Shown in pieces: positions 50,651-60,037 of a stretch of 64,000 bases of DNA. The notes under the pieces are model-generated. The model was given only the letters and a program-made list of their open reading frames with translations, was not told the DNA's origin and searched no databases. The position numbers and the translations under genes are program-made. Numbering within the stretch: position 1 is the stretch's first letter; each line of letters starts with the position of its first letter. The stretch lies in assembly GCA_016703005.1 (NCBI GenBank), contig JADJCX010000001.1:124001-188000 (forward strand). The letters are read 5' to 3'. The DNA comes from Flavobacteriales bacterium (GTDB taxonomy: Bacteria; Bacteroidota; Bacteroidia; Flavobacteriales_F; PHOS-HE28).

Positions 50651-52109
50651 GTGGATCATACCGGCCATTGTGTTGTTCACCCTTGCATGCGATGACAGTC
50701 GGCGGTCAAGGTCGACGGGTACGCCGGTGGACCGGGATCTACAAGCGATCGCTAAAGACACATTGCGTGTGGGGGTGTTGGAAGATGCGCTTACCTGGGA
50801 AGAGCGTACGCACGGGTACGCTGGTGCTGAATGGGACTTGCTCAATTCATTCGCGCTGAAGAGCGGCATACCGATAGTGCCTGTGCCGATGGAAAGCGTG
50901 AGCGAACTCTGCACTGCGCTGCTTGGAGGGAACGTGGATCTGATCGCTGCGCAGCTGGGTGAGCGGACCATCGTTGCCGATGGCATCCGCTCAACCGAGG
51001 CCTTTGCGAAAGCAAGACCTGTGATGTTGTTCCGCAGGCCCCAGGAAAGCAAACGGAAGGTGGCGATCGACACGGTGCGCATACCGGAGGCATCCGCCTT
51101 TGCCCAAACCGGCTTGGTTCTGAAAGACCGGTTCGCCGAACTCGCACGTGTCAGCTCGACGGCCACCACCACGCATTTGCTTGACAATGTGGTGCTTGGC
51201 AAACAGAACGCTGTGATGGTAACGGAGCTGGCTGCTGCACGCGCGCTGAAGCAGTTTCCGCATTTGGGTGGGGTAGTGTTGTCGAACGACAAAACACCCT
51301 TGGTCTTTGCAGTTCGAGCGAATGCGCAGCAGCTATTGGCCGCGATCAATGCTCACTTGGCTTCGGCAGAGGTGGAATTGGCACGAGCCAACTTTCCAGC
51401 TGACTTCCGTTTCCAAGAGCGCACGGGAGCGTACGGATCGCGTACACCGGCCGTGGTGGGCGATACGATATCGCCGTTCGACAAACTCTTCCGACACGTG
51501 GCCGACAGCCTTGTGCTCGATTGGCACTTGTTGGCCGCCATCGCTTTCCGAGAGTCGCGTTACGATACTGCCGCAGGAAGCCACATGGGCGCCCAAGGCC
51601 TCATGCAATTGATGCCCGCCACTGCGCGCCGGTTCAGCGGCGAGAAGTCACCCGGCTTGAAGGGACAGGTAATTGCGGCCGCAGTCTATCTGAAGGAACT
51701 CGATACGTTATGGCAGCGGTCCGTGCCCGACCGGAAACAGCGGCAACGGTTCGTTCTCGCGAGCTACAATGCTGGTGAGTCGCATGTGCAGGATGCGCAG
51801 CGCTTGGCCGCCCATTTCGGTCTGCAGCGCGATAAGTGGGAGAACAACGTAGAGCGCGCGCTGCTTCTCCTTTCATGTCCGCGGCATTGGCGCAAGCCGC
51901 CCGTTCGCAACGGCTTCTGCAATGGCTCCGAGACGTTCCGATTCGTGCGCAATGTGGCCGGCACGTGGGCCTATTTCGGCTCGGTACCCGATGAGGAGCC
52001 CGTGCAGGACACGACCGGATTCATGTTGCCCCTGGATACCGCGGTGTCGCCAACGGGAACACAAGCCCAGCCCGATAGCGTGCCTGTGGTGGTTCCCATC
52101 GGCATCTAA
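50640..52109 (+). CDS. MltF-like lytic transglycosylase lipoprotein
   Basis: 489 residues. A lipoprotein signal with lipobox (IVLFTLAC-DDS) is followed by a periplasmic-binding-protein-like domain (LRVGVLEDALTWEERTHGYA ... VMLFRRPQ) and a Slt-type domain. The catalytic Glu is in AIAFRESRYDTAAGS, and GAQGLMQLMPATARRF is the usual motif. MltF cleaves glycan strands under allosteric control of the binding domain. A Pro/Thr-rich tail (about 455-489) follows. It overlaps the ACP phosphodiesterase gene. Confidence 0.9.
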   Translation: MKSRWIIPAIVLFTLACDDSRRSRSTGTPVDRDLQAIAKDTLRVGVLEDALTWEERTHGYAGAEWDLLNSFALKSGIPIVPVPMESVSELCTALLGGNVDLIAAQLGERTIVADGIRSTEAFAKARPVMLFRRPQESKRKVAIDTVRIPEASAFAQTGLVLKDRFAELARVSSTATTTHLLDNVVLGKQNAVMVTELAAARALKQFPHLGGVVLSNDKTPLVFAVRANAQQLLAAINAHLASAEVELARANFPADFRFQERTGAYGSRTPAVVGDTISPFDKLFRHVADSLVLDWHLLAAIAFRESRYDTAAGSHMGAQGLMQLMPATARRFSGEKSPGLKGQVIAAAVYLKELDTLWQRSVPDRKQRQRFVLASYNAGESHVQDAQRLAAHFGLQRDKWENNVERALLLLSCPRHWRKPPVRNGFCNGSETFRFVRNVAGTWAYFGSVPDEEPVQDTTGFMLPLDTAVSPTGTQAQPDSVPVVVPIGI

Positions 52110-52146
52110 CTTGCGCGCCGCGCTCTACCAGCAAGCCCAAAGACAC

Positions 52147-53916
52147 ATGCGGATCCCTCTCCTTGTTGCCGTTCTTCTTCCTTCGATCATTTCAGCCCAA
52201 CAGACCGGACTGCCCCATGCGATGGCACCACATGAAGTGGTGCTCGTCAGCGATTATCGCAACAGCCGCGCTGACCTGGAACGGGGGATCACCGCGCCGC
52301 CGAGCTTCCCGGTGCGCACCATGGCCGAGTGGGAGGAAGTACAGTCCCTCGTACTCGCGTGGACGAGCTATCCCACTATTCTGAAGCAGATCGTGCGATA
52401 TGCGGTGGATGAAGTGCAAGTGATCATCGTGTGCGATGATGCCGCAGCGGTCCAAACGTATCTGCTCGGCGCGGATGCGGGTGGCCCCATCGCCGACCTG
52501 ACGAACGTCGTGCTCTTGGAAGATGATTTCAATAGTGTGTGGATGCGCGATTACGGCATGGAGACCATGTACCGCAACGAAGTGGATACCGTGCTCTTGA
52601 TGGATTGGATATACAATCGCCCACGGCCGGAGGACGATATCCTACCCGATGTGATCGCTACTTACAAGAACATCCCGCTCTACAGCAGCAGTCAAGCGCC
52701 GTACGATCTGGTGCATACCGGCGGCAATTTCATGGCCGATGGCTTCGGTACAGCCTTCAGCAGCATGCTGGTGGATGATGAGAACAGTGCGAGCGGCGAC
52801 TTCAACCAGACCGTGCGCACACCGGCCGAAGTGAACGACATGATGGAACTGTGGATGGGTATCCCTCCAGCCCGTTACATCAAAATGGAAACCTTGCCCT
52901 TCGACGGCATCCACCACATCGACATGCATATGAAGTTGCTGGATGAGGAGACGTTACTCGTGGGTGAGTTCCCTAATGGAGTGAGCGATGGCCCACAACT
53001 CGAGTCGAACCTCACGGCCATCCAAGCGAATTACAACAGCGTTTTCGGCACTCCTTATCGGATCATCCGCATTCCCATGCCCCCGAGCACCGGAGGTAGC
53101 TATCCGCCCAACGCCAGTTATCGCACCTACGCGAACAACATCTTCATCAATAAGACGGTGCTGGTGCCCACCTACCGCCAGCAATATGACACCACGGGTT
53201 TGCGCATCCTGCGTGAGTCGCTGCCCGGCTATCGTGTCGTTGGGATCGATTGCGATAATTCACCGGATAACATCATCAGTGCCAGCGGCGCGTTGCACTG
53301 CATCACCAAATGCATCGGTGTGGAGGACCCGCTGTTGATCCGCCACCAACGCCTGCGCGATACCTACGAAACCGTTGTTCCCTACAGTGTTACCGGCTAC
53401 ATCCGGCACCGCACCGGCATTGCAAGTGCCGACCTGTTTTGGACGACCGATACCACCCAAGCCTATGCATCGGTGCCCATGACCGGCATCGGGAACAACG
53501 AATGGACGGCGGATATTCCGGCGCAACCGATCGGAACGGAAGTGTTCTACTACATCCACGCTACAGCGAACAGTGGCAAGCAGCAAGTGCGGCCGATCGT
53601 TGCCCCTGATGGATACTGGAACTTCCATGTCCTCAACATCGGATCCGGGGTTGCCGAGAACAACGGCCAGCTGCTCGCTGAACCATTCCCGATGCCTGCT
53701 ACGGATTGGATCTGCGTACCCGTAAGCGCGCAACGCGGTGCTGTGGAAGTCAACATTGTGGATGCCTTGGGTCGCGTTGTACTCCCTGTGCACAAAGGTC
53801 AATTGCCCTCCAGCGGGAGGCTGTACACCAACGTGTCCATGTTGGAAGCAGGCAGCTACTTTATCGTGGCAACGGGCCTTGGGCAGCGCAGTGTGAAGCC
53901 AATGGTGAAGAACTGA
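52147..53916 (+). CDS. secreted peptidylarginine-deiminase-like enzyme with T9SS tail
   Basis: 589 residues: signal peptide (MRIPLLVAVLLPSIISAQ), an agmatine/peptidylarginine deiminase catalytic domain (about 40-415), an Ig-like beta domain (430-500; ADLFWTTDTTQAYASVPMTG) and a short T9SS-type C-terminal region. Predicted catalytic residues match the bacterial PAD set: Asp135 (WMRDYG), His257-Asp259 (HHID), an Asn in YANNIF and the nucleophile Cys385 (ALHCITK). It would deiminate arginine-containing substrates outside the cell. It lies 38 nt after the MltF gene. Confidence 0.88.
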   Translation: MRIPLLVAVLLPSIISAQQTGLPHAMAPHEVVLVSDYRNSRADLERGITAPPSFPVRTMAEWEEVQSLVLAWTSYPTILKQIVRYAVDEVQVIIVCDDAAAVQTYLLGADAGGPIADLTNVVLLEDDFNSVWMRDYGMETMYRNEVDTVLLMDWIYNRPRPEDDILPDVIATYKNIPLYSSSQAPYDLVHTGGNFMADGFGTAFSSMLVDDENSASGDFNQTVRTPAEVNDMMELWMGIPPARYIKMETLPFDGIHHIDMHMKLLDEETLLVGEFPNGVSDGPQLESNLTAIQANYNSVFGTPYRIIRIPMPPSTGGSYPPNASYRTYANNIFINKTVLVPTYRQQYDTTGLRILRESLPGYRVVGIDCDNSPDNIISASGALHCITKCIGVEDPLLIRHQRLRDTYETVVPYSVTGYIRHRTGIASADLFWTTDTTQAYASVPMTGIGNNEWTADIPAQPIGTEVFYYIHATANSGKQQVRPIVAPDGYWNFHVLNIGSGVAENNGQLLAEPFPMPATDWICVPVSAQRGAVEVNIVDALGRVVLPVHKGQLPSSGRLYTNVSMLEAGSYFIVATGLGQRSVKPMVKN

Positions 53917-53991
53917 ACCACGGCACATCACTGATCACATACACAGGGGAGGGGATCGATCATATCTTCGCCTCAACCACCGAACGATCGC

Positions 53992-54375
53992 ATGAAATTC
54001 CTGCACCAACAATACCAGGCCAAGAAGAAGGAGATACTTGAAGTGGAGATCGACCAGCCGACCAAGGTGAAGTTCATGAGCGGGCTCGATTTCAAGAAGT
54101 ACAAGATGGGCAAGACCCACAAGTACTTCGGTGGATTCTTCGAGGAGAGCCCCGTGCGTTTCGTGCTCCCGTATGATAGCGTGTGGAGCGTGGTTGTGGA
54201 GAAGGGTACATGGAAGAACCCGATCGAAGTGAATTCTTCATGCCGCGTGCTACAACCGAACCGTACGGCCATCAGTTCAATAGCTGCCGATGCGCCGGCA
54301 CATGTGCGCAAGGCGATCCTGCTTGAAGAGCACGATGAACCCGCATCGGTTCAGAGCGCTGATAACGAAGGTTGA
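53992..54375 (+). CDS. DUF1883-like protein
   Basis: 127 residues: MKFLHQQYQAKKKEILEVEI, then VKFMSGLDFKKYKMGKTHKY, then FGGFFEESPVRFVLPYDSVW. This is the pattern of DUF1883 proteins, a small beta-rich domain. A basic cluster (KKYKMGKTHK) might bind nucleic acid or phosphate. It is a single gene, and the function of the family is unknown. Confidence 0.7.
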   Translation: MKFLHQQYQAKKKEILEVEIDQPTKVKFMSGLDFKKYKMGKTHKYFGGFFEESPVRFVLPYDSVWSVVVEKGTWKNPIEVNSSCRVLQPNRTAISSIAADAPAHVRKAILLEEHDEPASVQSADNEG

Positions 54376-54408
54376 ACACTAAGCTGCTTTGCGGGCCGTT
54401 AACCGCAC

Positions 54409-55134
54409 ATGAAAAGAAGCGCCATGCAACGCCGCTCGCATCTTGAAGAGGAACTCCGGAGCCTTCGTGGGTCCGCTGCGTTCTTGGATGCCGTAAGAGG
54501 GATCCTGGAGGAAGAACAGAAGACCGATGATGTGCTGCGGGCCATGGTCCTCAGCAGTACGAAGGAACGATCCAACCGGATCTCGGGTTTGGATCTGGAC
54601 CGAGTGTTCCCGACCGATGCCATCAAGCGCGTTGCGACGAAGTACCGGCTCCGGTTCCTTGATGGTGGCATGTTCAAAGGCGAGCTGCCTATGCAAGCCA
54701 TCCACGAATTGCGGCAGTTGGAGAAGCGGGCCTCGGCGCCCTTGGCCGGGTTCAAGATCCTTGCCCCAGCACACCGTTTCAAATTGTGCGATGCCGAGGG
54801 CGATCCGTTGTTGTTCCTCCCGCTCGGCAACGGGCTGTACTATTTGGTGCACCAGTGGGGTGGTGATCTGGCGTGGCACCGGGCATTGTTGAACTGGCCC
54901 CTGCGCAGCGCATTCCATCTAGCGGCTACGGTGTTGCTGGTCGCGATAGTGATCGCAGCTGCTGTACCGGGTGAATGGGTGGATCCGCCTGTGACAGCTG
55001 GCTACCTGAACGCTGGCCGGTTCCTGACCTTGTTCTGGACGGCAATGGTATTGGCCGGGTTCACGGCCTTCGGTTGGATGGCCTTCTTCGGTAAGTTCAG
55101 TTCCGAAGCTTGGAACAGCCGCCACTTCAACTAG
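54409..55134 (+). CDS. hypothetical protein with two C-terminal membrane helices
   Basis: 241 residues: a charged helical start (MKRSAMQRRSHLEEELRSLR), a mixed domain (about 60-160; LRFLDGGMFKGELPMQAIHE, FKLCDAEGDPLLFLPLGNG), then two hydrophobic helices (AATVLLVAIVIAAAVPG and LFWTAMVLAGFTAFGWMAFF). It is probably an inner-membrane protein with a cytoplasmic head. Not assigned to a family. Its last bases overlap the end of the convergent small gene (55127). Confidence 0.55.
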   Translation: MKRSAMQRRSHLEEELRSLRGSAAFLDAVRGILEEEQKTDDVLRAMVLSSTKERSNRISGLDLDRVFPTDAIKRVATKYRLRFLDGGMFKGELPMQAIHELRQLEKRASAPLAGFKILAPAHRFKLCDAEGDPLLFLPLGNGLYYLVHQWGGDLAWHRALLNWPLRSAFHLAATVLLVAIVIAAAVPGEWVDPPVTAGYLNAGRFLTLFWTAMVLAGFTAFGWMAFFGKFSSEAWNSRHFN

Positions 55135-55360
55135 ACTGAGCGAATTCGCCTTGGAGCAGGATCCCTTGGGGTACCAAGGTTTCGGCTGCGGCGTTCACCT
55201 TGCAGACACAACTGCTGCGGAACCAGTTCTTGAGTTCTTCGCGGTCCTCGGCCACCAAATTCTTGAAGGCCTTCCTGAGTTCCTTCCTGAAGATGCTGCG
55301 ATCAACAAGGCTGATCTTGTCAAGCACGCTTTTGTAGTAGGTGAGCAGATCGATCTTCAT
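55127..55360 (-). CDS. small conserved Bacteroidota protein (77 aa)
   Basis: It starts MKIDLLTYYKSVLDKISLVD, with a helical, basic core (RKELRKAFKNLVAEDREELK, NWFRSSC). This pattern recurs as a short conserved protein of about 75-80 residues in Bacteroidota. Two or three cysteines near SSCVCK may be functional. A longer frame upstream is rejected. Function unknown. Confidence 0.65.
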   Translation of the reverse strand: MKIDLLTYYKSVLDKISLVDRSIFRKELRKAFKNLVAEDREELKNWFRSSCVCKVNAAAETLVPQGILLQGEFAQSS

Positions 55361-55410
55361 GCGGTGCCAAGGGTTGAGGGAACGGCATACGCGGCACCTC
55401 GAAGAAGGTT

Positions 55411-55932
55411 TCACTTGCCGCCCGTACCAACGAGCAGCGCAGCCGGTACATGGAAAAGGCAACGGGCGCTACTGCGCGCATCACCCTTGGTGGCGTAGAC
55501 GAAACGGGGCATCGCATACAACGCGACGATGATTTTTTGCATGAAGGCCTGATCGGCGATCCCTTGGATCCGGATGTCCTTTACCTCCCCGTATTCGTTC
55601 ACGGTGAAGGACACATCGACCACCATGGCCACCGCATCGGGGTTGATCGTGCCTTGGCTTTGCAGGCCTTTCAGAACGCGGTTCGCGGTGCAGTCGTCGC
55701 GGTCGGCGCCAACCGCCGTCGCGCATTCCGGATGGGCAGGCCCGACATCGAACCCGCCGGTGATCTCCCAGGTCACGGCGTTCTGTACCGGGGCAACCGC
55801 AGGGGTTCCGCCTTCCTCTAACTTGATCTCCTTTGGCTCGCTCTTCACCACGCGGGGCGGATTGGTAGGTTGTTGCGCACGCAGAAATGCGCAACACGCA
55901 CAGGCTTGCGCCAATAGCAGCATCCGTTTCAT
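55411..55932 (-). CDS. exported TonB-like C-terminal-domain protein
   Basis: 173 residues from MKRMLLLAQACACCAFLRAQ (signal peptide). A Pro/Lys/Glu-rich linker precedes a TonB_C-like fold: VVDVSFTVNEYGEVKDIRIQ and KIIVALYAMPRFVYATKGD, with two cysteines (PECATAVGADRDDCTA). It lacks the membrane anchor of true TonB. It may be a periplasmic adaptor. It lies 50 nt after the small gene's start on the same strand. Confidence 0.65.
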   Translation of the reverse strand: MKRMLLLAQACACCAFLRAQQPTNPPRVVKSEPKEIKLEEGGTPAVAPVQNAVTWEITGGFDVGPAHPECATAVGADRDDCTANRVLKGLQSQGTINPDAVAMVVDVSFTVNEYGEVKDIRIQGIADQAFMQKIIVALYAMPRFVYATKGDARSSARCLFHVPAALLVGTGGK

Positions 55933-55970
55933 GGCCGTTCGACTTTGGTGGCTGAATGTAGCCGCCAACA

Positions 55971-55997
55971 CGAAGCGCCCCGATCAGAGGCGCTTCG
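55971..55997 (-). terminator. hairpin after the Hsp20 gene
   Basis: A perfect 9-bp stem (CGAAGCGCC / GGCGCTTCG) with a 9-nt loop, 18 nt past the Hsp20 stop. The T run is weak, so termination is plausible rather than certain. Confidence 0.5.
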
Positions 55998-56014
55998 TTC
56001 AGAGTCGGATCGGC

Positions 56015-56482
56015 TCAACCAATGTTGACCGCGAAGGCCTTCGGCTTGCTCTCTTCGTGCTTATGCAGCGTTACCGTGAGGATCCCGTCGACGTGTTCCG
56101 CGCTGATCGATTCCGTTCGAATGCCTTCCGGCAAGCGGAAAGTGCGGCGCAGGTTCTTGAGACCGAATTCGCGGCGGTTCCAACGTTCGTTCTCCTTGAG
56201 TGTGCTGTTCTTGCTCTCAGCCGTGACCACGAGAGTGTTGTTCTCCACGTTCACGGTCAGTTCATCCTTTGCGAATCCGGGAGCAAGAAGCTGGAGGGTG
56301 AAGGCGCTGGGCGATTCGATGATGTTCACCCGCGGGGTGATCCCACGGATCTCATCGCTACCCACGGCTTGGCCAATGCCAGCACCGAAGAATGCATCGA
56401 ACAACTCGTTGATGGGGGTGACGAGCGCACCGTGCTGGCGGTCCCTCATGAGGGCGACGCCGCTTTGGCAATTGTGTTTCAT
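56015..56482 (-). CDS. Hsp20 small heat-shock protein
   Basis: 155 residues with an alpha-crystallin domain (about 45-150): PRVNIIESPSAFTLQLLAPG, the FAKDELTVNVENNTLVVTAE segment, RREFGLKNLRRTFRLPEGI, and the C-terminal DGILTVTLHKHEES. A start at the Met of MRDRQHG is possible. It holds unfolded proteins in the cytoplasm until other chaperones refold them. Between it and the next gene is a spacer of 145 nt that should hold its promoter; I did not find a heat-shock operator. Confidence 0.9.
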   Translation of the reverse strand: MKHNCQSGVALMRDRQHGALVTPINELFDAFFGAGIGQAVGSDEIRGITPRVNIIESPSAFTLQLLAPGFAKDELTVNVENNTLVVTAESKNSTLKENERWNRREFGLKNLRRTFRLPEGIRTESISAEHVDGILTVTLHKHEESKPKAFAVNIG

Positions 56483-56627
56483 GGCCGCCCTCTCGTCAAG
56501 AGATGTTCCGCCGCGGGGTCCGCTGACAGAAGATGTTGGACCAACCGGGACATCGCGTCAAACTTGCCGCGTGCAAAGGATTCCGGTGACGGAATGACCG
56601 GAAGGGACCGGCGAAACCGATCCTGCC

Positions 56628-57368
56628 TCACTGCGCGACGAACACGAACTTGATCCAGCCGCGTTGGGGATCATCGGCAATTGTGGATGTGCTGAAGGAA
56701 GCCTTTGACGCTGCTTGTTCAGCAAGGTCCGTCATGCACACATCGGTTGTGGTGGAACCTCCTTTGTTCAACGCAGCGTGCTGAACGATCCCGTTGCGAT
56801 CGACTTCCACATCGACCAGTACGATACCACCGGTCTTGCACATGTAAGCCGGTACGGCAATGTTCGCCGAGCGGTCAGCGAGATTATGCTCCACGGTTAC
56901 GTTACCTGCAAGCTTGATCGGCTTTGCTGGCTCCATGTAGAGCCGCTTGTCCCATTTCTCAGGCGTCAGGTTCGGCACGGTGATCACTTCACCACGATCC
57001 GCCCGTTCCTGGGCAAGTCGGTCGAACTCTTGTTGCTCGAAGGCTTTAAGGTCCTCCATGCTCTTGGCCTCGTAACGCTCAAGTGTAGCGGCGCTGGGCT
57101 TGCCCAGATCCGCCAACGCGTTGCTGACGGCATTGGTCACTTCGCCCAGCTCCGTTTGCTGCTGCAGGTTCTGCTCGGCGATGGCTTGGATCTCGGCCTC
57201 GGTCATGGGCGTAACGATCTCCAGGTATTCCTCCTGCGTCGTTTCTTCCTTTCCGCGCGACTTGAGCTCGGCGAGGGAGAATCCGAGCAGCACGAAGCTG
57301 TGCAATAGCACGGTACCGATGATCCCGTACTTGTGCTTCTCGAACCAGCGATCGAACCTCTCCAACAT
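56628..57368 (-). CDS. TonB-family energy transducer
   Basis: 246 residues from MLERFDRWFEKHKYGIIGTV. One membrane helix (YGIIGTVLLHSFVLLGFSLA), a long helical periplasmic stretch (about 45-140; Gln/Glu-rich) and a C-terminal TonB-like fold (VEVDRNGIVQHAALNKGGST, ending in GWIKFVFVAQ). It has the anchor expected for energising outer-membrane receptors, though no ExbB/ExbD or receptor gene is adjacent. The stop at 56628 is convergent with nothing; the Hsp20 gene follows on the same strand. Confidence 0.8.
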   Translation of the reverse strand: MLERFDRWFEKHKYGIIGTVLLHSFVLLGFSLAELKSRGKEETTQEEYLEIVTPMTEAEIQAIAEQNLQQQTELGEVTNAVSNALADLGKPSAATLERYEAKSMEDLKAFEQQEFDRLAQERADRGEVITVPNLTPEKWDKRLYMEPAKPIKLAGNVTVEHNLADRSANIAVPAYMCKTGGIVLVDVEVDRNGIVQHAALNKGGSTTTDVCMTDLAEQAASKASFSTSTIADDPQRGWIKFVFVAQ

Positions 57369-57403
57369 GGCGTTGCCCCAAAGTAACGCGGTGGGCGGCC
57401 TGT

Positions 57404-58732
57404 TCAACGCATCCTTATGCGCCAAGGATCCGGCCAATGGTTGTTCCAGCGGTTACCGGCACCCTTTGCCCAGCCCAGTGCGAGTTCGTCGAATACCACC
57501 AGCGCGAGGCCCGAGACTTGGGTTGCACGCAGCGCCTCACCGCGCAGGTAGCGCAATGCATCATCCCTATCGACCTCTATCGATGGCACTGCACTCCTGT
57601 CAAGCAGGGTGCTCAGGGCGAGCGCCGGGTGCGGTTTCACATGTCTCCCGTTCAGTTCAGCGATCGGGATGCCCGGTGCGATCGGGTCCACTGCTTGGAT
57701 AAGTTCCTCGATGGCGTGGGCATGTGTCGAATGCGAAGCATGCACAAGGTCACGTCGTTGGTGGAAGTCGAGATCATTCGCACTGCGAAGCATTCGGTGC
57801 AGTTCAGTGTTCAGCACCACTGGAGAACTGACTTTCCGGAACGATCGTCCATTGTTCCGCATTCCCGGCTTGCGCAACAGCGCCATGAACTGTCCTTCAC
57901 CTTTTACGAGATGAGGCAGGCAGCGTAGGCCAATACCGTTCTTGCCTCGGACAATGCCGTGCTCTTCCGTTCCGGTCACTTCAACATGCTCGGCGCCAAG
58001 CATGGTCATCATCCGCTCCACTTGTTCCTCGTTCTCGCACGCTTCGTATGTACAGGTGCTGTAAACAACATACCCTCCGGGGCCCACTGATGGCCACACC
58101 GCTTCGAGGATCCGGCCCTGCCGCACGGTGCATTCCCGCACAAGCGACGGGCTCCATTGCTCAATGGCGTATGGATCCTTGCGCATCAATCCTTCTCCGC
58201 TGCATGGTGCGTCGATCACGACCATGTCGAAAAAGCTTTGGAGTTGGCTGAAACGCTCAGGTGCGTTGTTGCACACCACGATGTTCGGATGTCCCCACTT
58301 CCAGATGTTCTCACACAAAATGCTGGCCCGCTTAGGGTCGATCTCGTTGCAAACCAGCAACGAGCCATCGCTGAGCAGGCTCCGCAGGTGTGTGGATTTG
58401 CCACCAGGAGCAGCGCATACGTCCAACGCTGTGATATCACGACCAACAAAACCAGTTGCGTTGAACACCGGTTCCATGATCATGCTACTGGCTTCCTGCA
58501 CGTAGTACGCCCCCGCGTGCAATCGTGGATCCAATGTGAACACCGGTCGCTCGGCCAAGTAGTGGCCATTCGCGCACCACGGCACTTGCTCTCCGCGGAC
58601 ATCCGATGGTTTGAACGGATTGAGCCGGATGCTGACGGGCGCGGGCTGCGCGAGTGCATGCTCGAACGCCTCCATATCGTCGCCAAAACTCGCGCGCAAA
58701 GCAGCGCGGAGGTCAGGCTTCAATGCGGACAT
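57404..58732 (-). CDS. RNA m5C methyltransferase (NOL1/NOP2/Sun, RsmF-like)
   Basis: 442 residues. AdoMet-binding motif ALDVCAAPGGKSTHL, motif IV with release Cys in DMVVIDAPCSGEGLMRKD and motif VI with nucleophile Cys in YSTCTYEACENEEQ. It has the N-terminal region (LNPFKPSDVRGEQVPWC) and a C-terminal domain of the RsmF/YebU kind. It methylates a cytosine in 16S rRNA or tRNA; the exact site is not predictable. It lies 11 nt before purA's stop on the same strand, probably one transcript. Confidence 0.92.
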   Translation of the reverse strand: MSALKPDLRAALRASFGDDMEAFEHALAQPAPVSIRLNPFKPSDVRGEQVPWCANGHYLAERPVFTLDPRLHAGAYYVQEASSMIMEPVFNATGFVGRDITALDVCAAPGGKSTHLRSLLSDGSLLVCNEIDPKRASILCENIWKWGHPNIVVCNNAPERFSQLQSFFDMVVIDAPCSGEGLMRKDPYAIEQWSPSLVRECTVRQGRILEAVWPSVGPGGYVVYSTCTYEACENEEQVERMMTMLGAEHVEVTGTEEHGIVRGKNGIGLRCLPHLVKGEGQFMALLRKPGMRNNGRSFRKVSSPVVLNTELHRMLRSANDLDFHQRRDLVHASHSTHAHAIEELIQAVDPIAPGIPIAELNGRHVKPHPALALSTLLDRSAVPSIEVDRDDALRYLRGEALRATQVSGLALVVFDELALGWAKGAGNRWNNHWPDPWRIRMR

Positions 58733-58743
58733 CGCTTGCGCGA

Positions 58744-60006
58744 TCAGTGAACGGCAGCCGTTTCGCGCAGCACCATTTGTTCGCGGCCCGGGCCCAGGCT
58801 CACCATGGTGATGGGAACCCCGACCGCTTGCTCCACGCGCTCTATGAAAGCGGACAATCGCCCATCGATGGAGGAACGGTCCTTCCAGCCGACCATGCTT
58901 TCGAAGATGGGTTCAATATCCGTGCAGATGTCGTACGGCATACGGTCGGTCATTCGTCCGTTCACCTTGTAGTGGGTGCACAGGCTCACCTCGGCCATGC
59001 CGCTCAGCACGTCGGCCTTGGTCATGGCCAGTTCGGTGATGCCATTGATCATCACTGCGTAACGGAGCGCTGGAATGTCGAGCCATCCGCAGCGACGCGG
59101 GCGCCCCGTCGTACTGCCGAATTCACCACCGGCTTGCCGTATGTTCTCACCGAGGTCGTTGTCGAGTTCCGTGGGGAACGGACCGCTACCAACGCGTGTG
59201 CAATAGGCTTTGAAGATGCCGATGACGCGGCCAATGCGCGATGGCGCCACGCCAAGACCCGTGCATGCGCCAGCGGAAATGGTATTGCTGCTCGTAACGA
59301 ACGGATAGGTCCCGAAATCGATGTCGAGCAGCGTGCCTTGCGCGCCCTCGGCAAGCACATCATGTCCGGCGCGCAGGGTTTCATCGATGAAATGCTCGCT
59401 ATCCACCAATGGAAGTTCGCGAAGGCGCTTCACGGCGTCCATCCATTCATGTTCGTTCGTGGTTTGCACACCCGTGCTTTCGTACAACGTGAGCAACCGT
59501 TCGTGCTTCCGTTTCAATGTGTCGTAGCGTTCGGCCAGGTCGCTGCGTTCCAAGTCACCAACGCGCAAGCCATTGCGGCCTGTCTTGTCCATGTATGTGG
59601 GCCCGATGCCCTTGAGCGTACTGCCGATCTTCCCCTTGCCTTTGTCGGCTTCGCTGGCTGCATCCAGGGTACGATGATTGGGCAGGATCAAATGGGCCCT
59701 GCGTCCGATGCGCAAATTCTCCTTCACATCAATGCCGATCGCCTTCAGCGCATCAACCTCGCGCATGAAGATCACCGGATCGATAACCACGCCGTTGCCC
59801 ACCAAGTTCACGATACCCGGCCGGAAAACGCCGCTCGGGATCGTGTGCAGCACATGCTTCTTGCCGTCGATGATCAGTGTGTGCCCAGCGTTGGGGCCTC
59901 CTTGGAAACGGGCAACCACCTTGTACCGTGGGGTGATGGTATCAACGACCTTGCCTTTGCCCTCATCGCCCCATTGGGCACCGAGCAGCACATCAACCTT
60001 TGCCAT
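58744..60006 (-). CDS. purA: adenylosuccinate synthase
   Basis: 420 residues from MAKVDVLLGAQWGDEGKGKV. An upstream Met three codons earlier is less likely because a GGCGGA-like site sits at proper spacing from this ATG. GTP-binding GDEGKGK, catalytic GGPNAGHTL and the later PTYMDKTGRNGLRVGDL and GVAPSRIGRVIGIFKAYCTR are all present. It converts IMP and aspartate to adenylosuccinate using GTP in AMP synthesis. Full normal length. Confidence 0.97.
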   Translation of the reverse strand: MAKVDVLLGAQWGDEGKGKVVDTITPRYKVVARFQGGPNAGHTLIIDGKKHVLHTIPSGVFRPGIVNLVGNGVVIDPVIFMREVDALKAIGIDVKENLRIGRRAHLILPNHRTLDAASEADKGKGKIGSTLKGIGPTYMDKTGRNGLRVGDLERSDLAERYDTLKRKHERLLTLYESTGVQTTNEHEWMDAVKRLRELPLVDSEHFIDETLRAGHDVLAEGAQGTLLDIDFGTYPFVTSSNTISAGACTGLGVAPSRIGRVIGIFKAYCTRVGSGPFPTELDNDLGENIRQAGGEFGSTTGRPRRCGWLDIPALRYAVMINGITELAMTKADVLSGMAEVSLCTHYKVNGRMTDRMPYDICTDIEPIFESMVGWKDRSSIDGRLSAFIERVEQAVGVPITMVSLGPGREQMVLRETAAVH

Positions 60007-60037
60007 GTGTTTCATTCCGCCGTGCGGCGGATCGGGG

